64,000 nt of DNA from assembly GCA_016209885.1 (NCBI GenBank), contig JACQVF010000107.1, forward strand, positions 40,522-104,521. Reading direction: 5' to 3'. The position numbers were made by a program, and so were the translations under genes. Below, one piece after another: positions 43,362 through 52,605 of this stretch. The DNA is from Gemmatimonadota bacterium. GTDB lineage: Bacteria; Gemmatimonadota; Gemmatimonadetes; Longimicrobiales; Gaopeijiaceae. Positions within the stretch are counted from its first letter, which is position 1; each line of letters starts with the position of its first letter. The notes beneath the pieces were generated by a model that saw only the letters and a list, made by a program, of their open reading frames with translations, was not told the origin of the DNA and ran no database searches.

Positions 43362-44363
43362 GTGAATAGAGGGCAGACGGAACGGGAGATATGGACGACC
43401 CAGAGCCGGAACGAGGCAGCGGGCATCGTCGGCGGAGCCGCGCCTTCGCCCCGCGTCGTCTCCCTGATCGCGAGCAGCACGGAGATCGTGTGCGCGCTGG
43501 GGTTCGAGCATCTCCTCATCGGCCGCTCCCACGAGTGTGACTATCCGGAGTCGGTGAAGCGGCTGCCGTGTTGCACGGACCCCAAGTTCGTGACCGACGG
43601 GACGAGCTATGACATCGATCAGCGGGTGAAGGCGATCCTCGAACAGGGGCTCTCCGTCTACCGGGTGGACGCGGAGAGGCTCCGGGCACTCGGCCCCGAT
43701 GTGATCCTCACCCAGTCCCACTGCGAGGTCTGCGCCGTGAGCCTCAGGGACGTGGAGGCGGCGGTCTGGGAGTGGCTGGGCGCCCGTCCCCGCATCGTCT
43801 CGCTCGAGCCGAACTCGCTGGAGGACGTGTGGAACGATGTCCGTCGCGTGGCCGACGCGCTGGGCGCCCCGGCGCGCGGCGATGCGCTGGTCTCGCGGCT
43901 CACGGCGCGCATGGCGGCGGTTGCGGAGCGGGCACGGGCGTTGCCATCGAAGCCGCGGGTGGCGTGCATCGAATGGATTGACCCGCTCATGGCGGCGGGC
44001 AACTGGATGCCCGAGCTGGTGGAGATGGCCGGCGGCGTGAGCCTGTTCGGGGAGGCGGGAAAGCATTCGCCGGGGATGACGAGGGAGGAGCTCGAGGCCC
44101 GGGACCCCGACATCATCGTGGTGCTCCCCTGCGGGTTCGACCTCGAGCGCACGCGGCGGGAGATGATCGGGCTCAGGGAGCGGCCGGACTGGCGCGAGCT
44201 CCGGGCCATGCGCGGCGGGCGCATCTACATCGCGGACGGCAACCAGTACTTCAACCGTCCCGGTCCCCGCCTCGTGGAGTCGCTGGAGATCCTCGCGGAG
44301 ATCGTCCACCCGGACGTCTTCCGCTTCGGTCACCACGGCGTCGGCTGGGAGCGGTTCGCGTAG
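43362..44363 (+). CDS. cobalamin-binding protein (BtuF-like, cytoplasmic type)
   Basis: 333 aa from GTG 43362 (GAGGTG six bases upstream); GTG 43344, overlapping the CapA stop, is an alternative. The helical-backbone substrate-binding fold of ABC type III proteins is visible: RVVSLIASSTEIVCALGFEH, LIGRSHECDYP, GPDVILTQSHCEVCAVS, CIEWIDPLMAAGNWMPELVE and DPDIIVVLPCGFDLERT. No signal peptide or lipobox is present, unlike true BtuF, and no permease or ATPase gene is adjacent. It is therefore probably a cytosolic corrinoid-binding or handling protein. Name by family only. Confidence 0.78.
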   Translation: MNRGQTEREIWTTQSRNEAAGIVGGAAPSPRVVSLIASSTEIVCALGFEHLLIGRSHECDYPESVKRLPCCTDPKFVTDGTSYDIDQRVKAILEQGLSVYRVDAERLRALGPDVILTQSHCEVCAVSLRDVEAAVWEWLGARPRIVSLEPNSLEDVWNDVRRVADALGAPARGDALVSRLTARMAAVAERARALPSKPRVACIEWIDPLMAAGNWMPELVEMAGGVSLFGEAGKHSPGMTREELEARDPDIIVVLPCGFDLERTRREMIGLRERPDWRELRAMRGGRIYIADGNQYFNRPGPRLVESLEILAEIVHPDVFRFGHHGVGWERFA

Positions 44364-44526
44364 GCCGGCGGCTTCCGGCCCGGATGCCGAGGTCCGGCCC
44401 GCGCAGCGAGCCGGCTCTGACGCTCCGCCGGCTCGAATCGCTGGGCTTCCTCACTGGTGCGGCGCAGCCCGAGCGCTGCAGCGGAGTCTCGTTCCTGCGT
44501 TCCGGGGCCTTGCGAGGAGGGTGACC

Positions 44527-44970
44527 ATGGTTGTGTCGCTGTCACGCTGGACGATGCCGGTCTTGCGCGTGGGAATGGGGATCTTCCTCATCCTCTGGGG
44601 GATCGACAAGCTCGCGGCCACGGAGGGCTCGCAACGAATCTTCGAGAACTTCTACAAGCTCGACGTCGGGGCGCTCGTGCCCCGGGCTGCCGGGGTGCTG
44701 GAGATCCTGCTGGGTGTGGCCCTGGCCGTAGGGCTCCTGCGCGTGTCCGTGGCGTGGATCTCACTGGTGGCGAACACGATCTCCACGCTGGCGAGCTGGA
44801 AGCAGATCCTGGATCCGTGGGGCTGGTTCGGGCTGACCAAGGGCGGCACGCACCTGTTCCTCGCCTCCCTCGTGATCGTGGCCGCGAACATCGTGATCGT
44901 GCTGAACGCACGGGACGACACCTGGACGCTGGACAGGAAGTTCGGCCGGACGGGCGCGCGCGAGCACTAG
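44527..44970 (+). CDS. DoxX-like membrane protein
   Basis: 147 aa from ATG 44527 with GAGGAGG at good spacing; an in-frame GTG at 44521 abuts that site and is unlikely. Four membrane segments, with an N-terminal MPVLRVGMGIFLILWGIDKL typical of DoxX/DoxD proteins. The middle is VPRAAGVLEILLGVALAVGL and the last segment VIVAANIVIVL. Function of this branch is unknown. Confidence 0.65.
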   Translation: MVVSLSRWTMPVLRVGMGIFLILWGIDKLAATEGSQRIFENFYKLDVGALVPRAAGVLEILLGVALAVGLLRVSVAWISLVANTISTLASWKQILDPWGWFGLTKGGTHLFLASLVIVAANIVIVLNARDDTWTLDRKFGRTGAREH

Positions 44971-45142
44971 CGGACGCTGCCGCATCGGAGCGGCCGGCTC
45001 GTCGCTCGTCACAGCCGTAGTTCGTCAGGGCCGTACTGCGTCTTCCGGCCGTCCTCCTCACGTTTCCTCGTCGCGTCTCGGTCGCCGCGTGTCGCTGCGG
45101 GTCCCGGGATCGGCGTTGGTCCGGGCCGGGGGGCGCACGCGG

Positions 45143-45211
45143 TTCCGACCTTCGCAGGGGGAACCGCCGAACCCCCGCGCCGGTTTTCCTTTAGGGGAGG
45201 GGAGGTCGGAA
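45143..45211 (+). promoter_or_regulatory. structured leader before DUF3179 gene
   Basis: TTCCGACCT (45143-45151) pairs perfectly with AGGTCGGAA (45203-45211). Inside is a hairpin with GGGGG and CCCCC arms. The enclosed and following sequence is purine-rich, and the structure ends about 40 bases before ATG 45254. It matches no riboswitch class I can name. The rest of the 283-bp spacer shows no gene. Confidence 0.4.
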
Positions 45212-45253
45212 GAGAACTTCTTGGTACGGTTGGGGCGGATCGAGGAACCCCGC

Positions 45254-46369
45254 ATGGCTGGATCGAGTGCGCGTGGGCGGGCTGCCGTCCGGAATCCCTA
45301 CCGCCTCTTGGCGGGCCTAGCCGTGGTTGCGTGCTCGGACGCTGCCGTTCCGGCGGGGGAAGGCGGGTTCGAGACCGGCTCCTTCAGTTGCACGATTCCC
45401 ACGAGCGAGATCTTCGACGGCGGCGTCGGGAGAGACGGGATCCCGGCGCTCACGGACCCGCCGCTGGTGCCGGTCGGGCACGCGGACGCGGAGTACCTGC
45501 GGGACGCCGACCGGGTCATCGGCGTGGAGATCGCGGGCGCGACGATCGCCGTACCGCATAACGTCGGGTGGTGGCACGAGATCGTGAACCTGAGCGTGGG
45601 CGGCCGGAAGATCGCCGTGACGCTGTGTCCGCTGACGGGCTCCAGCCTGGCGTTCGACCGGGCTGCGGTCGAGGGAGCGGAGTTCGGGGTCTCGGGCCTC
45701 CTCTTCCGCAACAACCTGATCATGTACGATCGGCGGACGAACCTGTCGCTCTGGCCGCAGATGATGCGGAGCGCCCGGTGCGGTCCCGCCTCGGGCGTGC
45801 CGCTTCCCATGTACCCGGCGCTCGAGATGACCTGGGAAGGCTGGCGCACGCTCCACCCCGATACGAAGGTGATTGGCGAGCGCACGGGATTGGCCCGGAG
45901 CTACCGGTTCTACCCCTACGGCGACTACGAGCGGATCGACAATGGGAGCACCTTGTTTCCCATGCCTTCCATCGATCCCCGCCGCGCGCCCAAGGAGCGT
46001 GTCCTCGGCGTTCCGGCGGGCGGCGACGGGGGCATCGCCTTTCCATACCTGGCCCTCGAGCAGGCGGGGTCTGTGGTCGCGGCCGAAGCCGAGAGGGATG
46101 GCAAGCCGATCGTGGTGTTCTGGGAGGGTCGTCGCCAGGGTGCGGCGGCGTACTCGCGAGCGCTGGGCGGCGAGACACTCAGCTTCGCGGTTCGGGACGG
46201 CAGGATCGTGGACGTGGAGACGGGCAGCGTCTGGCGACTCGACGGCCGTGCCGCGGAAGGTCCCCTGAAGGGCCGGCAGCTCGAGCCTGTGTCCGAGGCG
46301 TACGTCGCGTTCTGGTTCGCCTGGGCGTCGTTCCAGCCCGAGACGAAGATCTGGGAGTCTGCGCCGTGA
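45254..46369 (+). CDS. DUF3179 lipoprotein
   Basis: 371 aa from ATG 45254 (GAGGA seven bases upstream). The signal ends in a lipobox (LLAGLAVVACSD, Cys28). The DUF3179 body includes DPPLVPVGHADAEYLRDADR, GVEIAGATIAVPHNVGWWHE, TLCPLTGSSLAFDR and FWFAWASFQPETKIW near the C terminus, the usual end motif. Family function is unknown. The stop overlaps the next start (GTGA). Confidence 0.85.
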   Translation: MAGSSARGRAAVRNPYRLLAGLAVVACSDAAVPAGEGGFETGSFSCTIPTSEIFDGGVGRDGIPALTDPPLVPVGHADAEYLRDADRVIGVEIAGATIAVPHNVGWWHEIVNLSVGGRKIAVTLCPLTGSSLAFDRAAVEGAEFGVSGLLFRNNLIMYDRRTNLSLWPQMMRSARCGPASGVPLPMYPALEMTWEGWRTLHPDTKVIGERTGLARSYRFYPYGDYERIDNGSTLFPMPSIDPRRAPKERVLGVPAGGDGGIAFPYLALEQAGSVVAAEAERDGKPIVVFWEGRRQGAAAYSRALGGETLSFAVRDGRIVDVETGSVWRLDGRAAEGPLKGRQLEPVSEAYVAFWFAWASFQPETKIWESAP

Positions 46370-46935
46370 GGAACGGGAGCGGGAGGGTCCCGCTCGCCGC
46401 CGCCCTCGCCCTCTTCTTCCGTGCCCTCCCTCTCGGTGCCCAGTGGGTCGAGACGCCGGGGAACGGCTGGGTGCAGCTCACGCTCCACCATCAGGACACC
46501 CACAAGCGGTTCGATCACCGGGGGACGCACCGAGCCGTTCTTCGCCCAGGGTCACGCGGTCATGACCTCGCTCTTCGTGAGCGCGGCCGGCGGCGTCGTC
46601 CGCGGGCTCGACGTCTGGGTCCAGTTCCCCGTGCACTCCCTCGTCTTCACGGACCTCGCTGCCCGCCGCGACAAGCTCGGTGCCGGCGACCCCAAGCTCT
46701 TCGTGCGCGGCGGTGCGGAGCTCTTCCACGTCCGGGCTCCGCCGATCGCGCTCCGGGCGGGGCTCAAGCTACCCGTTGGCGAGTTCCCTATCGATGCTGA
46801 GACCATCCCGCTCACCGAGGGGCAGCGGGACTACGAGGTGATGCTCGAGCTGGGCCATTCCTTCTGGCCGACGCCCGCGTGGGCGATGGCGTGGCTGGGC
46901 TACCGGTGGCGCGCGCCGCGGGCGCGATTCAGATT
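46366..46935 (+). pseudogene. exported protein gene with frameshift
   Basis: Starts at GTG 46366 overlapping the DUF3179 stop: a signal peptide (PLAAALALFFRALPLGAQ) then WVETPGNGWVQLTLHHQDTH. At about 46517 the frame changes inside a GGGGG run. One base fewer gives KRFDHRG-RTEPFFAQGHAVM, which continues as a good protein (GLDVWVQFPVHSLVFTDLAA, LRAGLKLPVGEFPIDAETIP, YEVMLELGHSFWPTPAWAMA). After about 46930 the sequence loses protein character although the frame stays open to 47155, so the 3' end also seems lost. It resembles outer-membrane transport-type barrels, but family is not certain. The G-run could be a sequencing error. Confidence 0.6.
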
Positions 46936-47048
46936 AGCAGGTCGCCGCGGGCTTCCGGTGCGTCACCGGGTGCCCGGGTGCCGCCGAGGCCGCGAGGCGG
47001 GCGGAGCGCCGTCCTGGGGCGCGAATTCACGATCTCGGGGAGGCTTCC

Positions 47049-47840
47049 GTGTCTGGGGACGAATCGCCGCTCCTGGCCGAGCGGCGCGGTGCGGTCGTGC
47101 TGCTCACGCTGAAGCGGCCGGACCGCCTGAACGCGGTCAGCCTCCCCCTGTATGAGAGTCTGATCGGCGAGCTGTGCGTGCTGGCACGCGTGCGGGAGGT
47201 CCGCGCGATCGTGATCACGGGTGCGGGGCGCGCGTTCTGCGTGGGCGCGGACCTGAAGGCGCACGCGAGCGATGAGCCGGACGCCGTCGTGCGCCGCCGC
47301 TACGTGGGTGCGGGCCAGCGTGCGAATCGCGCCATCCAGCTCTGTCCCAAGCCCGTAGTCGCCGCGGTGAACGGCCACGCGATCGGTGCCGGTCTCGAGC
47401 TCGCGCTGTCGTGCGATCTCGTGGTCGTCGCGAGGGAGGCGAAGCTGCGTTTCCCCGAGGTCGCTCTCGGCACGTTCGTGGGCGGCGGCGTCACGTACAC
47501 GCTGCCGGAGCGGGTGGGGCTGCTGAAGGCGAAGGAACTGCTTCTTCTGTGCGAGTTCTTCCTGGGCGACGAGGCGGTTGCGCTGGGGTTGGCGAACCGC
47601 GCAGAGCCCGCGGCCCGCGTGTTGGAGGTCGCCATCGAGCTGGCGGAGAAGCTGGCCGCCCGGGCGCCGATCCCCATGGCGCACGCGAAGCGGCTGCTCA
47701 ATCGGGCGGCCGATCCGGAGCGGCGCCGCGCGCTCTGGCGGGAGGCGCGGGCGCTGTTGGACTGCATGGCCACGCGGGACTGGGAGGAGGGGATCCGCGC
47801 GTTCCACGAGAAGCGCGAGCCCCGGTTCACGGGAGAGTGA
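47049..47840 (+). CDS. enoyl-CoA hydratase/isomerase family protein
   Basis: 263 aa crotonase-fold protein from GTG 47049. Oxyanion-hole segments are GAGRAFCVGADLKAH and AAVNGHAIGAGLELALSCDL. The catalytic-type Glu is in LRFPEVALGTFVGGGVTYTL; the second Glu is in GAGLELAL. Eight bp separate it from the acyl-CoA synthetase gene, so the two probably form an acyl-CoA-handling operon. Specific substrate not determined. Confidence 0.88.
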   Translation: MSGDESPLLAERRGAVVLLTLKRPDRLNAVSLPLYESLIGELCVLARVREVRAIVITGAGRAFCVGADLKAHASDEPDAVVRRRYVGAGQRANRAIQLCPKPVVAAVNGHAIGAGLELALSCDLVVVAREAKLRFPEVALGTFVGGGVTYTLPERVGLLKAKELLLLCEFFLGDEAVALGLANRAEPAARVLEVAIELAEKLAARAPIPMAHAKRLLNRAADPERRRALWREARALLDCMATRDWEEGIRAFHEKREPRFTGE

Positions 47841-47848
47841 AGGGTCGG

Positions 47849-50035
47849 ATGAGCCACCCGCTGGACGCGGTCTTCCGGGCGCGGGCAGTCGCCGTGGTGG
47901 GCGCGTCGCATGACCCCACGAAGCGCGGGTATCAGGCTGTGCGCGCGCTGCTCGAGTCGGGCTACGCCGGGCGGATCCACCCGGTGAACCCGAAGGGCGG
48001 CGAGCTTCTCGGGCTGGCGGTGGCCCGCTCCGTGGAGGAGCTCGCGGAAACGCCGGATCTCGCGCTCATCTGTACACCGGCGTCGACGGTTCCCGGGGTG
48101 CTGGAGGCGTGCGGCCGGAAGGGGATTCGTGGCGCGGTGGTCATCGCCCTGGGGTTCCGCGAGACGGGCGAAGACGGCGCCGCGCTGGAGGCGGCCGTCG
48201 CGGAGGCGGCGCGCCGCGCCGGCATCCGCGTCGTGGGTCCCAACACGAACGGGATCCTGAACCTCCACCTCGGGCTGAACCTGATCGGCGCGCGAGGCGT
48301 GCGGGCCGGTCGGCTCTCGCTGGTGGGCCAGTCGGGGAACCTGGCGCTCTCCCTCATGAACGAGGCAATGTCCCGCTCCGACGAGGGCTTCGCCATCTGC
48401 GTGGGCGTCGGCAACGAGACCGACCTGGCGTACCACGACTACCTCGACTACCTGGCCACGGAGCCGAACACGGCGTGCATCCTGGTCTACGTGGAAGGGT
48501 TCCGCGACGGGCGCGCGTTCCTCGAGACGGCGGCCCGGGTCACGCCGGTGAAGCCCGTGGTTCTGCTCAAGGGTGGCCGGTCCCGGTCCGGCGGCGCGAC
48601 CGCACGCTCGCACACGGGCGCGCTGGCCGGGTCCTACGCGGTGCTCCGCGCCGGGCTCCGGCAGGCCGGCGTCCTCGAGGTCGCACGCTCCGACGAGCTG
48701 TTCCCCGTGGGCTGGACGCTGGCGCGCCAGCCGTCGCTGCCCGAGGGGAGGGGCGTGGTCGTGCTCTCCGACGGCGGTGGCCACGCGACGCTCACCGCCG
48801 ACCTCTTGAGCGAGGCGTCCGTGCCGCTGGCGGAGCTCGCGTCGGAGACGCGGTCGCAGCTCCGCTCGCTGCTGGGGCCGGCCGCGAGCGTCGCGAACCC
48901 GGTGGACATGGCGGGGGCACCCGACCGCGATCCCGAGGCCTTCCCGCGCGCCCTGGAAGTCGTGCTGGCGGATCCCGCGGCGGGCGCGGCGCTGGTCATC
49001 GGGCTGTTCGGCGGCTACGCGATCCGCTTCGACGCGGCGCTGGCCGCCGCGGAGCTGGAGGCGGCGAGGCGCATGGCCGCGGCGGCGATCGCCGCGGGGA
49101 AGGCGCTGGTTGTCCACTCCCTCTATGCCGGGCTCCGGAGCGAGCCGCTGCGGGCACTCACGGCTTCGGGCATCCCGGTGATCGAATCCCTCGACGTCGC
49201 CTGCCGCTGCGTCGCTGCGCTAGTGCGCCGCGGCGAGCTCATGGCGCAAGGCCCCTGGGACATTCGCCCGGCGGTGACCGCTCGCGAGACCGCGGAACGC
49301 GCGGGGAGCAGGGCGCCGTGCCTCGAGAGCGCAGGCAGGGAACGACGCACGGCGCTCCTGGAGACGGAGGCGCGCGCGCTCGTCGCAGCGTACGGGGTGC
49401 CGCTCGTGGATGCGGCCTTCTGCACCGATGCGGACGAGGTGCGGGCCGCGGTCGCCGCAGCGCGCGGACCCGTGGCGCTCAAGCTCGTCTCGCCGGCCAT
49501 CGTCCACAAGACGGAGGCGGGCGGCGTCGCCCTCCAGGTGGGCGAGCCGGAGGACGCGGTGGCCGCGTTCCAGCGGATCGCCGACGGGGCGCGGGCGTAC
49601 GCGGAAGCGCACAGGCTCGCGCCCGAGGTGCGGGGCGTGCTGGTTTCGCCCATGCTGCCCACGCCCGTGGCGGAGTTGCTCGTGGGCGTGCGACGCGATC
49701 CCCAGTATGGTCCCGTGCTCACGGTCGGCGCCGGCGGCGTGCAGACCGAGCTCCTCGCCGACGTGAGCCTGCGCGTCCTTCCCCTGGGACGGGAGGACGC
49801 CCGCGGAATGCTGGACGACCTGCGGATTGCGCCGATCCTGCGCGGCTGGCGCGGCCGGCGGGCCGCGGATGTGAATGCGATCGTCGACGTGATGCTGAGC
49901 CTCGCGAGCTGCGCCCGCGCCCATGGCGAGCTGGCGGAAGTCGAGCTGAACCCGGTCTTCGCTTACCCGGATCGAGCGCTGGCGGTCGACGTGCGCGCGA
50001 TCCTGAACGAGCCGTCGAAAGACTCGAGGCGCTGA
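47849..50035 (+). CDS. acetate--CoA ligase (ADP-forming), fused alpha-beta
   Basis: 728 aa from ATG 47849 (AGGG upstream). Alpha part: CoA-binding fold VAVVGASHDPTKRGYQAVRA, IHPVNPKGGELLG, VVGPNTNGILN and LSLVGQSGNLALSLMNEAMS, with the phospho-His region ARSHTGALAGSY. Beta part from about residue 510: ATP-grasp RALVAAYGVPLVDAAF, PVALKLVSPAIVHKTEAGGV, VGVRRDPQYGPVLTVGAGGV and VELNPVFAYPD. It makes ATP from an acyl-CoA or activates the acid. Paired with the enoyl-CoA hydratase. Chain-length preference unknown. Confidence 0.88.
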   Translation: MSHPLDAVFRARAVAVVGASHDPTKRGYQAVRALLESGYAGRIHPVNPKGGELLGLAVARSVEELAETPDLALICTPASTVPGVLEACGRKGIRGAVVIALGFRETGEDGAALEAAVAEAARRAGIRVVGPNTNGILNLHLGLNLIGARGVRAGRLSLVGQSGNLALSLMNEAMSRSDEGFAICVGVGNETDLAYHDYLDYLATEPNTACILVYVEGFRDGRAFLETAARVTPVKPVVLLKGGRSRSGGATARSHTGALAGSYAVLRAGLRQAGVLEVARSDELFPVGWTLARQPSLPEGRGVVVLSDGGGHATLTADLLSEASVPLAELASETRSQLRSLLGPAASVANPVDMAGAPDRDPEAFPRALEVVLADPAAGAALVIGLFGGYAIRFDAALAAAELEAARRMAAAAIAAGKALVVHSLYAGLRSEPLRALTASGIPVIESLDVACRCVAALVRRGELMAQGPWDIRPAVTARETAERAGSRAPCLESAGRERRTALLETEARALVAAYGVPLVDAAFCTDADEVRAAVAAARGPVALKLVSPAIVHKTEAGGVALQVGEPEDAVAAFQRIADGARAYAEAHRLAPEVRGVLVSPMLPTPVAELLVGVRRDPQYGPVLTVGAGGVQTELLADVSLRVLPLGREDARGMLDDLRIAPILRGWRGRRAADVNAIVDVMLSLASCARAHGELAEVELNPVFAYPDRALAVDVRAILNEPSKDSRR

Positions 50036-50170
50036 TCCGTGCCGGCCGCTTTGCCGATGCCTGGCGAGGCATGGAGCAGCGCCAGGATCGTCCGCTGGCC
50101 CCGCCCCGTTCTGTCGAACCCGAATGAGGAGGGGCGCTGCGGCGCGTGCGCCGGAAGGTCCCGGGAACGC

Positions 50171-50476
50171 TTATCGCGCCTGCGGGTCCGCCGACGGGCC
50201 GGTCGGCCGCGGCGTTCCGGGATCGCGCCCGCGAATGGGCCACGGCTGCATCGGCGCGTCATGGACGCGGCGGGCAGGGCCCTGCCAGCCGCAGCGGGGG
50301 CACCAGCGCCACTCGAACCGCGGCGCGAGAATCCTGAGCCAGCGCTTGACGATGGGCAGCGTGGGCGCAAAGCATGCCGGACATGAAGAGACGGGCTGAA
50401 CCAGGAAGGCGAGGGCCACCAGGATCACGACGGCCCGCACAAGGACGAGGGCGAGGAAGACGTAGAATGCGACCAT
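50171..50476 (-). CDS. small membrane protein with zinc ribbon
   Basis: About 101 aa from ATG 50476. One long membrane segment (MVAFYVFLALVLVRAVVILV-ALAFLV) is followed by a zinc ribbon, SSCPACFAPTLPIVKRW and RWCPRCGWQGPARRV, two CPxC knuckles. The C-terminal 30 residues are Pro/Arg-rich. The frame is open upstream to 50599, but no ribosome site decides the start. It diverges from the Nramp gene. Family not recognised. Confidence 0.6.
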   Translation of the reverse strand: MVAFYVFLALVLVRAVVILVALAFLVQPVSSCPACFAPTLPIVKRWLRILAPRFEWRWCPRCGWQGPARRVHDAPMQPWPIRGRDPGTPRPTGPSADPQAR

Positions 50477-50582
50477 ACGCCGGGCTGAGCGTTCGAGCCA
50501 CCTCGGGACGGGACCGCCGGGCGAGCGGCGGCCCGCATCGTGGGAACCCGCGGCTCGTCCACCATGGTTGCCGGAGCGCGCC

Positions 50583-52421
50583 GTGTCAACGGTGCCCATG
50601 AATCGGGCGGAGATCTACGCGTCGGACGAGGAGGGGCGCGCCTATCGCGACGGTGTCTACCAGCCCGTGGATGCCGCGCAGCTTCCCGACGCTCCCCGCG
50701 AGCCGTGCTTCCCTCATCCGGGGTACGGTCCGCCGTTCAAGCGGAACGATTCGCTTCCTCGAGTCCCACGGTTGAGGCACGTGATTGGGCCGAGCGTCAT
50801 CGCCCTGGGGATGGGCCTCGGCGCGGGGGAGTTCCTGCTGTGGCCGAACATCGTGGCGACCGGCGAGTTCCGGGTCTTCTGGCTCTTCTGGGTCGGCGTG
50901 CTCACTCAGTTCATCGTGATCGGCGAGATCGAGCGGTGGACCATCGCCACGGGGGAATCCATCTTCGCCGGCATGGCGCGCCTCGACCGCTGGCGGTTCT
51001 GGCCCTGGTTCTTCCTGTGCGCCACCCTGATCTCCTTCTTCTGGCCCGGCTGGGCGGCCGAGTCAGGGGCCTTCGTCGCCAACGTCGCGGGCATGCTCAC
51101 AGGCCGAGAGCCGGCGCCATGGCAGCCCATCGCCCTCGTGATGCTCCTCGTCATCTATGTGGCTCTCGCCGGATCCACCGTCGTCTACAATGCGCTCGAG
51201 CGCTTCGAGATCGTGTTGGTGGTGCTATTTTTCCCGTTGCTCGTCGTGTCCCTGGCGCTCGCGGGCGTCACCTGGCCGGACGTCGCGGCGCTCCTGCGTG
51301 GCGCCGTATCGGTGGGGAAGGTGCCCGCCGCGTTCATCGGTGGGGCTCAGTTCACCACGCTCCTCGTGGCGGTGGCGTACGCAGGCTCCGGTGGCACGCT
51401 CCTCCTCGCCCAGTCGCTGTGGATCCGCGACAAGGGGTTCGGCATGGGGGCCTACCAGGGCCGCATCGCGGGGATCCGTGGGGTGAACGAGGAGCTGTGC
51501 GCCACGGGGTTCGCCTTCGACGCCGGGAATGCGACGCTGCTCCGCCGCTTCCGGGCGTGGATTGCCCTGGCCCACCGGGAGTTGCTCGTCACCTTCGTAG
51601 CGCTCATTCTGCTGAGCGTGGTGATCACGGCGCTCATCGCGGCGGCGACGATCGGAACGGACAATCCGGAGCTCACCGCGGATTTCATGCGCATGGTCGC
51701 GCTGGAGGCGCGGGCGCTGGGGGAGCACGGCGGCGTGGTCCTGGAGGTCGTGTTCCTCCTCGGCGGTGCCCTCGTACTCTTCTCCACCCAGGTGGGCATC
51801 GTGGACTCGGTGACGCGCGTCACCGGCGACATCTTCCACGAGTGCTACGGTCGGCGCACCCGTTTCTGGACGCTCAAGCGTACGTTCCTGCTCCTGCTCA
51901 GTGTGTTCGTGGCAGCCAGCGCCGCTATTGTGATCGCGAGCTGGCGAGGCGGCGGCGCGCTCGAGCGCATTCAGCCGGACTTCCTCATCATCATCGCGGG
52001 GCCGTTCACTATCGTGAGCATGTACCTGTTCACGCTGGTCATCGGCTATATGAACGCCCGACGGCTGCCCGCCGAGCTGGCCATGCCCTGGTGGAAGAGG
52101 GTGGGCATGGTCTGGGCTGCCGCGCTATGGGGGTGGTTCACCGCAGAGCAGCTCAGCCGCGTCGTGATGCAGCAGCTCTTCGGGTGGAGCGGGCCGCAGG
52201 TGGATACGATCGTCGTGAACCCGGTGCGCACCGTGCTCTATGGGGTCTGGATCGTCTCGCTGGCCTGGCTCATGTGGGCGGTGGCAGCGCCAGGGGCACC
52301 AGGGGCACCAGGGGCACCAGGGGCACCAGGGGCGCCACGGCCGCGGCGGCCGCCCAGTACCGGCGATGGGCCAGAGCCACTTGCGTTACGGCCTGGCCGT
52401 TTGCACGATAGGAGCGCCTAG
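50583..52421 (+). CDS. Nramp-family divalent metal transporter
   Basis: 612 aa from GTG 50583 (GGAG six bases upstream); ATG 50598 is the alternative. Eleven or so membrane segments; the first TM region is GPSVIALGMGLGAGEFLLWP, where classical Nramp has the DPGN metal motif, so metal choice may differ. FWLFWVGVLTQFIVIGEIER and AGSTVVYNALERFEIVLVVL are further TMs. The C terminus ends in a Pro-Gly-Ala run (APGAPGAPGAPGAPGAP) made by a 9-bp DNA repeat, then a basic tail. Divergent from the zinc-ribbon gene. Confidence 0.78.
   Translation: MSTVPMNRAEIYASDEEGRAYRDGVYQPVDAAQLPDAPREPCFPHPGYGPPFKRNDSLPRVPRLRHVIGPSVIALGMGLGAGEFLLWPNIVATGEFRVFWLFWVGVLTQFIVIGEIERWTIATGESIFAGMARLDRWRFWPWFFLCATLISFFWPGWAAESGAFVANVAGMLTGREPAPWQPIALVMLLVIYVALAGSTVVYNALERFEIVLVVLFFPLLVVSLALAGVTWPDVAALLRGAVSVGKVPAAFIGGAQFTTLLVAVAYAGSGGTLLLAQSLWIRDKGFGMGAYQGRIAGIRGVNEELCATGFAFDAGNATLLRRFRAWIALAHRELLVTFVALILLSVVITALIAAATIGTDNPELTADFMRMVALEARALGEHGGVVLEVVFLLGGALVLFSTQVGIVDSVTRVTGDIFHECYGRRTRFWTLKRTFLLLLSVFVAASAAIVIASWRGGGALERIQPDFLIIIAGPFTIVSMYLFTLVIGYMNARRLPAELAMPWWKRVGMVWAAALWGWFTAEQLSRVVMQQLFGWSGPQVDTIVVNPVRTVLYGVWIVSLAWLMWAVAAPGAPGAPGAPGAPGAPRPRRPPSTGDGPEPLALRPGRLHDRSA
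52287..52340. repeat. 9-bp tandem repeat, 6 copies, in coding frame
   Basis: GCGCCAGGG, then four GCACCAGGG, then GCGCCACGG. The unit is three codons long (Ala-Pro-Gly), so copy changes keep the Nramp gene in frame and alter only its cytoplasmic tail. Confidence 0.9.
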
Positions 52422-52605
52422 GGTGCATTCTGGAGCCCAGCGCTCGCCGCTCGAGCCCGTGGTTCTCTCACCTCTGCCAGGACGGCAAGCTGGTGAGCGA
52501 GCGTCGCCATCGGCCGGCGCACCCTGACGGGCAGCCTCTGCGCGCAGGCCCGGCCGCGGCGTTGCCGCGCTCGACACGGCATCCTGCAACTGCCGGAGCC
52601 TGGTC

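Noticed and set aside
45139..45253. Known riboswitch upstream of DUF3179
   Set aside because: No conserved core of cobalamin, c-di-AMP, SAM or c-di-GMP classes could be matched; only generic stems are visible.
52287..52340. Repeat array considered as CRISPR
   Set aside because: Unit is only 9 bp with no spacers, lies in a coding frame, and no cas genes are in the window.
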